From: Bacteroidales bacterium | GTDB lineage: Bacteria > Bacteroidota > Bacteroidia > Bacteroidales > UBA932 | Assembly: GCA_022648685.1 (NCBI GenBank) | Contig: JALCMW010000001.1 | Coordinates: 496,001-560,000 of the forward strand | Direction of reading: 5' to 3' | DNA: 64,000 bases | In this document: in pieces, positions 43,289-51,766 of the stretch | Layout of the letters: each line of letters opens with the position of its first letter | Numbering within the stretch: the first letter of the stretch is position 1 | Made by a program: the position numbers and the translations under genes | Notes under the pieces: generated by a model | Databases searched by the model: none | Seen by the model: only the letters and a program-made list of their open reading frames with translations | What the model was told of the DNA's origin: nothing

Positions 43289-45640
43289 ATGACAGAAGAA
43301 GGTAAAAAGAAAGTAACCAAATGGTTCTGGATTATTCTGGCGTTCCCGGTATGCCTGCTGCTTTTTATGGTGATACTTGTCTGGCTTTTTGCAGATATCC
43401 CTTCATTTAAGGAACTCGAAAATCCTGACAGCAAGCTGGCTACGCAGTTGATTGCCGAGAATGGGGAGATTCTTAATACTTTCCATATAGAAAACAGGAC
43501 CTATGTGAATTATGACGAAGTGTCCCCGAATATAGTACATGCCGCCGTATCCACCGAGGATGTCCGGTTTTATCACCATTCGGGAATAGATTTCATCAGT
43601 CTGGGACGTGTTTTCGTCAAGACCCTTTTGCTTAACAATTCGAGCCAGGGGGGTGGCAGTACCATTACCCAGCAGCTTGCCAAGACATTATATCCGCGTA
43701 AAGACATAAAAAGCAAGATTCCCGGAATCTATCAGGTGAATATGGTCTGGATAAAACTGAAAGAATGGATTACGGCCGTAAAGCTTGAGAGGGACTATAC
43801 CAAGGATGAAATAATGGTCATGTATCTCAACTCCGTGTTTTTCGGAAGCAATGCTTATGGCATAAGATCGGCGGCAATGACCTTCTTCGGCAAGAATCCC
43901 GTAGACCTTACGGTGGAAGAAAGCGCTTTGCTTATCGGAATGGTAAACAAGCCGACAAGATACAATCCCGTGATAAATCCGGACAAGGCATTGAACAGGA
44001 GGAATTTCGTTATAGGCCAGATGTGCAAGGCCGGATATATCGACAAAATGCAAAGGGATTCGATAATGCAGATTCCCATCACCCTTTCTTATCAGGTGCA
44101 GGACAACAATGCCGGAATAGCCCCGTATTTCAGGGATATGCTGAAGAAATTCATGTATGCGGAGAAACCTCGCCGGTCCGATTACAGTCAAAAAGAAGAT
44201 TATTCCGTTGATTCCGTTTTGTGGGCAGACAATGCTTTGTATGGCTGGATACATAAGAATCCGAAACCGGACGGCCATGAATATGATCTGGACAGGGACG
44301 GCTTGAGAATATATACCACTCTTAATTACAAAATGCAGAAATATGCCGAGGAAGCCGTTTCGGAATATTTGGGCGGGGACCTTCAGAAAAGTTTCTGGAG
44401 GGATTTGAGATGGAAGAAGAATAAGCCTTTTTCGAATGATGTTGACAGGAAGACGATAGACAGGGTAATGAATCAGGCCCGGCACTGGAGCGACCGTTAC
44501 AGGATGATGAAAAAGGACGGGGCTTCGGACAAAGCTATTCTGGAGAGCTTCTCCAAGCCTGTAAGGATGAGGCTGTTTTCCTGGGGCAGGAAAGGTTATA
44601 TCGATACGGTGATGACTCCGGATGATTCGGTACGGTATTACAAATCCATTCTGAGAGCCGCCTTTATGGCTATCGAGCCTTCCACCGGACATATCAAAGC
44701 CTATGTCGGAGGTCCGAATTACAGATATTTCAAATATGACAATGTGCGGCAGGGAAAAAGACAGGTAGGGTCCACGATAAAGCCCTTCCTTTATACCCTT
44801 GCCATGCAATCCGGCATGACTCCATGCGACAAAGTCATCGACGTTCCGCAGACTTTCATAGTGGGAAACGATACCTGGACGCCTAGGAGTACGGACAAGT
44901 CGGAGTGGATCGGAAAAACGGTTACGCTCAAATGGGGGCTTACCCATAGTTCCAACAACATTTCAGCTTATCTGATGAAGCAGTTCGGTCCTGACGCCTT
45001 GGTTTCGGTGATGCGTGAGATGGGAATAGGAAGCCATGTGGATGCAGTCCCTTCTCTTTGTGTCGGACCTGCCGATCTGTCCTTGTATGAAATGGTCTCG
45101 GCTTATAATACGTTTCCTTCGAAAGGAGAATACGTCAGTCCTTTAATGGTTTCGAAAATAGAAGACAATCAGGGGAATGTCCTTTCCGAATTCACAAATT
45201 CCAAGAGGGAGTCGATAGGCGACCGTACGGCTTATCTTATGGCCAATCTTATGGAAAGCGTTGTGAATCACGGTACTGCCGTGAGATTGCGTGCACGTTA
45301 TGCCCTGAAAGGTGAAATTGCCGGAAAAACCGGAACCACCAATGACAATGCCGATGGCTGGTTTATCGGTTATACGCCGTCCATTACAGCCGGAGTCTGG
45401 GTCGGATGCGAAGACCGTCAGGTTCATTTCCAGTCCCTTGCTCTCGGAAGCGGTTCCAATATGGCTTTGCCTATATGGGGAATCTGGATGAAAAAGATGT
45501 TGGCCGACGGGTCTTTGGGAATTTCCGAATCCGACAAATTCATTGCCCCTCCGGGAATGTCACTGGATTTGGATTGCAGCGAAACGGATGGCAATTCCGC
45601 TTCAAAGCAGGAAGATGAAGAAGATTATTATTTTAAATAA
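43289..45640 (+). CDS. Penicillin-binding protein 1A (bifunctional)
   Basis: 783 residues from the ATG at 43289. One membrane helix, then a GT51 glycosyltransferase with EDVRFYHHSGID (catalytic Glu) and QGGGSTITQQLAKTLYP, and a transpeptidase with VGSTIKPFLY (active Ser), SSNN and GKTGTTNDNADGWF. It both polymerises and cross-links peptidoglycan. ddl follows after one base, so wall-precursor supply and polymerisation are co-expressed. Confidence 0.96.
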   Translation: MTEEGKKKVTKWFWIILAFPVCLLLFMVILVWLFADIPSFKELENPDSKLATQLIAENGEILNTFHIENRTYVNYDEVSPNIVHAAVSTEDVRFYHHSGIDFISLGRVFVKTLLLNNSSQGGGSTITQQLAKTLYPRKDIKSKIPGIYQVNMVWIKLKEWITAVKLERDYTKDEIMVMYLNSVFFGSNAYGIRSAAMTFFGKNPVDLTVEESALLIGMVNKPTRYNPVINPDKALNRRNFVIGQMCKAGYIDKMQRDSIMQIPITLSYQVQDNNAGIAPYFRDMLKKFMYAEKPRRSDYSQKEDYSVDSVLWADNALYGWIHKNPKPDGHEYDLDRDGLRIYTTLNYKMQKYAEEAVSEYLGGDLQKSFWRDLRWKKNKPFSNDVDRKTIDRVMNQARHWSDRYRMMKKDGASDKAILESFSKPVRMRLFSWGRKGYIDTVMTPDDSVRYYKSILRAAFMAIEPSTGHIKAYVGGPNYRYFKYDNVRQGKRQVGSTIKPFLYTLAMQSGMTPCDKVIDVPQTFIVGNDTWTPRSTDKSEWIGKTVTLKWGLTHSSNNISAYLMKQFGPDALVSVMREMGIGSHVDAVPSLCVGPADLSLYEMVSAYNTFPSKGEYVSPLMVSKIEDNQGNVLSEFTNSKRESIGDRTAYLMANLMESVVNHGTAVRLRARYALKGEIAGKTGTTNDNADGWFIGYTPSITAGVWVGCEDRQVHFQSLALGSGSNMALPIWGIWMKKMLADGSLGISESDKFIAPPGMSLDLDCSETDGNSASKQEDEEDYYFK

Positions 45641-45641
45641 T

Positions 45642-46655
45642 ATGAAATACAGCACTATTGCAGTGGTTTATGGCAGTGATTCTTCCGAATGGGAGGTCTC
45701 TTGCCGCAGCGGAGAATATACAGCTTCCCGCATAGACGGTACAAAGTACGATGTCTATGAAATATTTGCCAGATTCGGTAAATGGAATCTGGTGGCGTTC
45801 CGAAAAAAAGATTCGATGTTGGTTACCTTGCCGGAAGGCTCCAGGCCGGAAATCGATAAAACCGATTTTTCCGTCAGCGTTTACGGTGAAAAAATCAATT
45901 TTGATTTCGTATATATAATGCAGCATGGAAAACCCGGTGAAAACGGTTTGCTGCAAGGTTATTTCGAAATGCTTGGAATTCCGTTCAGCGGCTGCAATGC
46001 ATTTGTTTCCGCAGTTGCTTTCGACAAATATTCCTGCAAGAATTACCTGCGGGATTCAGAATTCGTAAAATGTGTTCCCGATACCTTCTTCCGCAAAGGA
46101 TCGGATATCCGGAGCTTTTCTGAAAAGACTGTCGAGAAGTTGGGCCTGCCGCTTTTTGTAAAGCCTACCGATGGAGGATCCAGTTTCGGCATTACAAAGG
46201 TTGAAAAGGCTGTGGACCTTCCTGATGCAATAAAATTCGCTTTTTCCGAAGGTGATACCCTTATTGTCGAAAAGGCTGTGAAAGGAAGGGAATTCACTTG
46301 CGCCGCCTATTTCGACGGAAAAGAAATCAAAGCGCTTCCCGTTATAGAAATTGTAACTGCGAACGACTATTTCGACTATGATGCGAAATATAATGGGAAC
46401 AGTCAGGAGATCTGCCCAGCAGATATTCCCGATGCCCTGTCCGTGCAGATCAGGGATGTCACGGCCAAGATCTATTCCCGTTTGGGATGTGCAGGAGTCG
46501 TCCGCATGGATTACATCTCATCTGATGACGGACTTTATTTTTTGGAAGTCAATACTATCCCGGGTATGACCAGTGCCTCTCTGGTCCCGAAAATGGTACG
46601 TGCCGCCGGTCTGGACATGACTGATTTCCTTACTACTATTATTGAAAACTCATAA
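45642..46655 (+). CDS. ddl: D-alanine--D-alanine ligase
   Basis: 337 residues from the ATG at 45642, which directly follows the PBP1a stop; an earlier in-frame start at 45543 would overlap it by about 100 bases and adds nothing conserved. ATP-grasp motifs: FVKPTDGGSSFGITKV, IVEKAVKGREFTCA, GVVRMDYI and FLEVNTIPGMTSASLVPKM. It joins two D-Ala for the peptidoglycan precursor. N-terminal region is somewhat divergent from the standard GGxSxEREVS motif. Confidence 0.94.
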   Translation: MKYSTIAVVYGSDSSEWEVSCRSGEYTASRIDGTKYDVYEIFARFGKWNLVAFRKKDSMLVTLPEGSRPEIDKTDFSVSVYGEKINFDFVYIMQHGKPGENGLLQGYFEMLGIPFSGCNAFVSAVAFDKYSCKNYLRDSEFVKCVPDTFFRKGSDIRSFSEKTVEKLGLPLFVKPTDGGSSFGITKVEKAVDLPDAIKFAFSEGDTLIVEKAVKGREFTCAAYFDGKEIKALPVIEIVTANDYFDYDAKYNGNSQEICPADIPDALSVQIRDVTAKIYSRLGCAGVVRMDYISSDDGLYFLEVNTIPGMTSASLVPKMVRAAGLDMTDFLTTIIENS

Positions 46656-46656
46656 A

Positions 46657-47559
46657 ATGCTATTAACTGAATTTCTGAAGGAAGGAATTTCCTCTTTGGA
46701 AGGGTTATATCCTTCAGACGAAGCAAGATCTATAATCCTTATGCTTTGCCAGGCCAGGATCGGTACTAAAAGCTATACCCATATAGTTGAACCCGATTAT
46801 GTGATAAACGACAGTTCATTACCTGATTTGAAGGCCGATCTTGCCAGGCTTATGAAGAATGAACCGATCCAATATGTAATAGGAAAAGCTGAATTTTGCG
46901 GTTACACATTCAATGTGAATAATTCCGTCCTTATTCCGAGGCCGGAAACCGAGATCCTTTGCAAAGAAGCTGTCAAGATAGGTTCCCGAATACAAAGAAT
47001 GCGTGCGGCTTACGGAAAGACCGCCGAATCCGTAAGGATATTGGATATCTGTACCGGTTCCGGCAATATAGCATGGACCATGGCTCTTTCCATTCCCGGT
47101 GCCAAGGTGATCGGTGTGGATATTTCCGAAAAGGCCCTTGCCGTTGCCGAATCACAGAACTTCAATGACCTTTTAAAGGAAAAAGATGCCTCTGCGCCTC
47201 AATTCATGCAGGCAGATATACTGGAAGAAGATCTCAAATTGGATTACGGGTCCTTCGATCTCATACTTAGCAATCCGCCATATATATTAAATGCGGAAAA
47301 ACCGTTGATAAGACCTAATGTATTGGAATATGAACCTGCTATAGCATTGTTTGTTCCGGACGATGATCCTCTGGTCTTCTATAAGGCAATAGCCAAATGG
47401 TCATCCCGTTTCTTATCTTCGGAAGGCCGCGGACTTGCGGAAATCAATGAGACTCTTGCCCCTGAATGCCAGGAGATTTTCAAATCCCAAGGCTTTTCTT
47501 CCATAGATGTAATGAAAGACATTTATGATAAAAACAGATTTGTTTTATATATGAAATAA
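46657..47559 (+). CDS. prmC: Peptide chain release factor N5-glutamine methyltransferase
   Basis: 300 residues from the ATG at 46657, one base after the ddl stop. Helical N-terminal domain, then a SAM-dependent methyltransferase with ILDICTGSGNIAW and the NPPY motif (SNPPYI) that binds the target glutamine amide. It methylates the GGQ glutamine of RF1 and RF2. Last gene of the PBP1a-ddl-prmC unit, followed by a hairpin terminator. Confidence 0.95.
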   Translation: MLLTEFLKEGISSLEGLYPSDEARSIILMLCQARIGTKSYTHIVEPDYVINDSSLPDLKADLARLMKNEPIQYVIGKAEFCGYTFNVNNSVLIPRPETEILCKEAVKIGSRIQRMRAAYGKTAESVRILDICTGSGNIAWTMALSIPGAKVIGVDISEKALAVAESQNFNDLLKEKDASAPQFMQADILEEDLKLDYGSFDLILSNPPYILNAEKPLIRPNVLEYEPAIALFVPDDDPLVFYKAIAKWSSRFLSSEGRGLAEINETLAPECQEIFKSQGFSSIDVMKDIYDKNRFVLYMK

Positions 47560-47593
47560 GGTTTACGACAGCATAAAATCATAGATCCCTAAT

Positions 47594-47630
47594 TTATCCG
47601 TTGAACATTATGTCCAACGGATAAATTTTA
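47594..47630 (+). terminator. Terminator after prmC
   Basis: TTATCCGTTG (47594-47603) pairs with CAACGGATAA (47615-47624), followed by ATTTTATT. It lies 34 bases after the prmC stop. Confidence 0.7.
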
Positions 47631-47662
47631 TTCCCTTTGCCGTGTAAAAAATAACACTGATT

Positions 47663-48868
47663 ATGGGAAAAATAATGATTTTATCTTTTGTGCCGGTTCT
47701 TGCCGTTGTATTTTGTGTCTGTTGCGAAAGGATTGACAATTGCAGCCCCGGACAAGCCGATGAAGTCCACGGGACTTCAGTATCGCTTGCCGGAATTGCC
47801 GGAATGTTTTCCGAGATACCTATCGATTTGATCCAGATAGCCGAGGTCCATGATGCCGTATCTTCATCCGAAGCTAATGGCTATGACGAGGAATACATGA
47901 TGAATGATTTGATATCGTCTCCGGGCCGTGGAGTCGGAGACGAAGCTTCAACAACAAAGTCTGTTTCGGTTTATCCTGTTCCGATCAAAGATTTGATAGA
48001 AAAGTATCTTGCCGACAAGTTCGGAACCAAATCAGAAACGGATGGCTCTTCTTTAGTGACGGAATATCTTGACAAATTACGTTCTTCCGGTGCACAGATA
48101 TACTGGCCGAATTCGGAAAGATGGGACGGGAAGACTATTCCGATAATAACATTCGATCCGGGAGATGGTTCGGGAACGAATGAAGGCTACAAAATAAGTA
48201 TTGATTCCGATGGTACCAGGGAAATAACAAAAATAGTCGTAGACGAGAAAATTGCCGAAGAAAGACCGGTATGGGTCATAAACCGGAATGACGACAGCTC
48301 TTATTCAAGTCTTGAAATACTCCGGCGCAATGATCCGGATTGGGGGACAGGAGGAGGAATCACTGTCAATCCGTCTCTTGCTTCAACCTCCGGAACTTTG
48401 AAAACGCTTGTTCTGAGATCATTTAAAATGAAGCGGAATTACGACTCATGGTTTGCCGGAGCTTCCGAATTTTTCATAAAATGCGGAGCTGTCGAGAACT
48501 TTACGGCAAGTACGGAAGCCGAATTGAAATTGTATAGCCCGATGATAACGGATTTCATGCTTGTAGTAAAAAGGAAGCAAAAAGGTCTGGAGATTCCTCT
48601 GGATGTGGTTTTGGTGTCCGATTGGACTGATCAGCTGGAAAATTGCGCTTTTATGATTACTGAAGATGATGGAGGTACCAGAACTGTCTGGAATTGTTCG
48701 GCAGTTGTCAAGATTAAATCAAAATCGTATGGTTTCGATATCTCCATTCCCTTCAACAAACGAGATGACATTGTTTGGCGAGGCAGCCTGTCCGGCAGGT
48801 ATCTGGAAAAGAATAATGAAATTTCGGGCCATTTCGGTGACGTGGATCTGAAATTCGGAATCATTTGA
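47663..48868 (+). CDS. Secreted protein or lipoprotein of unknown function
   Basis: 401 residues with an N-terminal hydrophobic segment ending AVVFCVCCERID, so probably a lipoprotein. No domain is recognised. The mature part is acidic and Ser/Thr-rich, with an YPVPIKDLIEKYLADKFG helix and a beta-rich C-terminal half ending ISGHFGDVDLKFGII. The 3' end overlaps the convergent U32 gene by eight bases. Base composition is like its neighbours. Confidence 0.7.
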   Translation: MGKIMILSFVPVLAVVFCVCCERIDNCSPGQADEVHGTSVSLAGIAGMFSEIPIDLIQIAEVHDAVSSSEANGYDEEYMMNDLISSPGRGVGDEASTTKSVSVYPVPIKDLIEKYLADKFGTKSETDGSSLVTEYLDKLRSSGAQIYWPNSERWDGKTIPIITFDPGDGSGTNEGYKISIDSDGTREITKIVVDEKIAEERPVWVINRNDDSSYSSLEILRRNDPDWGTGGGITVNPSLASTSGTLKTLVLRSFKMKRNYDSWFAGASEFFIKCGAVENFTASTEAELKLYSPMITDFMLVVKRKQKGLEIPLDVVLVSDWTDQLENCAFMITEDDGGTRTVWNCSAVVKIKSKSYGFDISIPFNKRDDIVWRGSLSGRYLEKNNEISGHFGDVDLKFGII

Positions 48869-50729
48869 CTTCCGGACATGCGGAAACTGTCATTTCACAA
48901 GTACTGCAATTGAATCCCAATTTGAATTTCTTCCCGTTGTTTACAAGGAAAAGAGGACCGCTTTCTTTGCTTCCCTGATACTTGGGACAAAAACCGAGCT
49001 CATATCTTATGCAGTATTTTGTCCTCATAAGTTCGGCTCCTTCTTTATGCCCCAGTTCATAAGCTTTTTCAATAATGCGGAATCCTCTTGCCTTGTATAT
49101 CCCTTCGGTAACTTTATTCGATATGTTTGCGTTATAAAACAACTGCCTGTGAAATATGACGCCCGGCTCCTTCTTCCCATGCGGCAACGGGGTCATTCCG
49201 CATGGGAGTTTGTCCAGCTCCTCACCTATAGTCCTTCGTATAGAATTGATAGATGCAGCACTCATGAGAGGAAAGCCGCATTCGCAATTTGTATTTACGA
49301 GTAAGAAAGAATAATGCCTGTAATGTTTTGACATTTGTGATTCCAGCAAGGATGCCATCCGTTCCCTGTTATCAGCCGTTACATCTCCGGCGTCGAAAGT
49401 TCTCGTCACTTTTCTGCCATCCTCGCTTATGGCTGAGACTGTTACCGTCTTCCTGCTTTTTTCTTCGGTAATCGTTACATATGTTTTCACTTCTATTTCT
49501 CGGGACTTGCAGGCTTTTTCCAATTCTTTCTCGAATTCCATACTGATATTTCTGTATAGTTTTGTCCCTTTCGCCAATCCCCGGATTGCTTTGCATCTGA
49601 TTTCATTCTTGTTGCAGATATCTCCCCGGAAGCCGGTTATGACCGAATTGCCTGATATGAAAGAGAAACCGTCGCCATTTTTGAAAACAGCTTTCCCTGG
49701 AACCGGCGTGACTGTTATAATGATCTCCCTGCCGAATGAATCTTTTTCCCCGATCTGTTTTACGGAACATACAGTTCCTACGAATTCCCCCATGGATTTG
49801 GCGGCATCGATAGATGCCCATTTGCTTCTTTTGCCGTCAATGAATAATTCGGTATATCCCCTGTTGAATGTTTTTTCCGGATCCGGGACGAAATCTTCCT
49901 CGTGGTGTCCGTATGAAACCCTTTCATATCTGTCCGGATACATTTCGATTATATCGTCCAGTGCCGAAGAATAGTCCATTACGGTGTTCCTTACGTATGA
50001 TATGTTCTTAAGTCTCCCTTCTATCTTGAAAGACGTTATTCCGGTTTCGGCAAGATCGTAAAGCCGTTTCTTGAGATTGAGATCTTTAAGTGAAAGCAAT
50101 GCCTTGTTCCTTGCAAGTTTACGGCCTGAAGAATCTTCAAGATCGTATAATGATCTGCACGCCTGAATGCATTCCCCTCTGTTTGCGCTTCGTCCGGATA
50201 GATATTCGGACATATAGCATTGTCCGCTGTAACATACGCATAAGGCTCCATGTACGAAAAATTCAAGATCGCATTTTACGGCTTTTCTGATATCTTTTAT
50301 TTGTTCCAAAGGCAATTCCCTTTCCAGTATCAGGCGTGAGAACCCGAGACTTTCCAGAAATACGGCTGTTTCAGGTGTCCTTATGGAACATTGGGTTGAG
50401 GCATGTATAGGGATTCCCATATTGAATTCCGTGATCGCCGGATCCTGCACTATCAAGGCGTCTGCTCCGGCTTCTTCAGCTTGTGCTATGAATTCCTTCG
50501 CCTTTTCCAGTTCTTTATCATATAAAATCGTATTTAATGTGATGAATATCCTTACGCCGAATTCATGTGCATAATGACATAATTTTGCTATGTCCCCGAA
50601 TGTGTTTCCGGCAGCTTTGCGGGCTCCGAATTCCGGTCCTGCAATATAAACGGCATCGGCACCGCAGTCAATTGCCGCAATGCCGATGTCTATGTTTCTT
50701 GCCGGAGCAAGAAGTTCAAGTTTTGTCAT
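48861..50729 (-). CDS. Peptidase U32 family protein (RlhA/YhbU-like)
   Basis: 622 residues. N-terminal TIM-barrel with the U32 signature EFFVHGALCVCYSGQCYMS and RGECIQACR (Cys cluster), plus a C-terminal extension with a further Cys set (FNCSTCEMTVSACPEV). Family members RlhA, UbiU/V and TrhP are Fe-S proteins that hydroxylate RNA or quinones rather than proteases; the long two-part form resembles RlhA, which acts on 23S rRNA C2501. It shares one base with the upstream TPR gene. Confidence 0.88.
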   Translation of the reverse strand: MTKLELLAPARNIDIGIAAIDCGADAVYIAGPEFGARKAAGNTFGDIAKLCHYAHEFGVRIFITLNTILYDKELEKAKEFIAQAEEAGADALIVQDPAITEFNMGIPIHASTQCSIRTPETAVFLESLGFSRLILERELPLEQIKDIRKAVKCDLEFFVHGALCVCYSGQCYMSEYLSGRSANRGECIQACRSLYDLEDSSGRKLARNKALLSLKDLNLKKRLYDLAETGITSFKIEGRLKNISYVRNTVMDYSSALDDIIEMYPDRYERVSYGHHEEDFVPDPEKTFNRGYTELFIDGKRSKWASIDAAKSMGEFVGTVCSVKQIGEKDSFGREIIITVTPVPGKAVFKNGDGFSFISGNSVITGFRGDICNKNEIRCKAIRGLAKGTKLYRNISMEFEKELEKACKSREIEVKTYVTITEEKSRKTVTVSAISEDGRKVTRTFDAGDVTADNRERMASLLESQMSKHYRHYSFLLVNTNCECGFPLMSAASINSIRRTIGEELDKLPCGMTPLPHGKKEPGVIFHRQLFYNANISNKVTEGIYKARGFRIIEKAYELGHKEGAELMRTKYCIRYELGFCPKYQGSKESGPLFLVNNGKKFKLGFNCSTCEMTVSACPEVK

Positions 50730-51676
50730 TATTTACTTAAGGCGGCAATATATTTCTGTGCCGTAGCTCCGAATTTCGGATCATTCACAATCTTCTTGTA
50801 GTATTCGATTGCTTTTGCCTTGTTTCCTTCCTTCTGGTACAGAACAGCTACCGTGAATGCTATTGCAGGGGAATTCTTGGCGTTAGGCTCCAAAGTCAGA
50901 TATTTGTCAAATGCTTCGATGGCGTCGCTGTTTTTGTTAAGCTTTTGGGAAGCTTGTCCGATTATCAGATATGATTGAGGATTTTCTTCATAAGAGTCCG
51001 CTTTCTTCGCTTCGGAGACAGCCTCTGAATATTTACCACTCTTCAGAGAACTTACGGACTGCTTTAAATATAAAGTCGATATCTGGCTGTTTGCAACTTT
51101 TTCTTCTCCGTTGGCAGCTGCATGTTCAAAGGCCTTTACGGCTCCGTCAATATCGCCGGAAGCGCCCAGAGCCTGTCCAAGATGAAGTGCCGCAGCAGTA
51201 TTGGTGGAATCCGCCGCGAGGACTTTTTTATAAGCTTCTGCCGCCGCAGCGAAGTCTTTTGCCTGCAACGCATTGTTCCCGTCCAGCATGTCTTTCTGCA
51301 CGGACATTTGTGCCAGAAGTTCCGAAGCTTCCTTTTCCACATCCGCCACTCCGTATTCTTTTGCCGTTTTCTCTGCTTCCGTGAATTTGGATATGGCTCC
51401 GTCTATATCTTTATTGTTGTAAAGTTCCTTACCTATCGATAATATTATTCCGGGAATGGCACTCTTGCAATTATTTACCAAAGTCTCTCCGTCAGCTCCG
51501 CAGGCTGCACCCATGGTAAGCGCCTGTTTGAAATAAGCAAGAGCGGAAGTCTTGTCTCCGGTAGAAAGAGCCGTTACCCCGTTATTGTATGTATCGGTCG
51601 CCTGTGTCATGTCCTGTGCGGACAAAATTGCGGTCGATATGGTCATGGCCGCCAAAATCAGAATCAATTTCCTCAT
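50729..51676 (-). CDS. Tetratricopeptide-repeat protein, secreted
   Basis: 315 residues with a signal peptide (MRKLILILAAMTISTAILSAQ) and about seven TPR-like helical pairs (for example AAALHLGQALGASGDIDGAVKAFEHA and SYLIIGQASQKLNKNSDAIEAFDKYL). A periplasmic scaffold or binding protein is likely. Its stop shares a base with the start of the U32 gene, so they are coupled although no functional link is obvious. Confidence 0.85.
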   Translation of the reverse strand: MRKLILILAAMTISTAILSAQDMTQATDTYNNGVTALSTGDKTSALAYFKQALTMGAACGADGETLVNNCKSAIPGIILSIGKELYNNKDIDGAISKFTEAEKTAKEYGVADVEKEASELLAQMSVQKDMLDGNNALQAKDFAAAAEAYKKVLAADSTNTAAALHLGQALGASGDIDGAVKAFEHAAANGEEKVANSQISTLYLKQSVSSLKSGKYSEAVSEAKKADSYEENPQSYLIIGQASQKLNKNSDAIEAFDKYLTLEPNAKNSPAIAFTVAVLYQKEGNKAKAIEYYKKIVNDPKFGATAQKYIAALSK

Positions 51677-51766
51677 TGTTTTGTATAATTGCTTTGTCTA
51701 ACATTAATATTCTTATGACAACAATTACAAAAATAGCAAAATTTTATTTTAATTTTGTAATGTAAT

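Noticed and set aside
43688..44947. 419-codon open frame on the minus strand inside PBP1a
   Set aside because: The plus strand encodes a complete PBP1a with all catalytic motifs; the antisense frame has no start context or recognisable domain.
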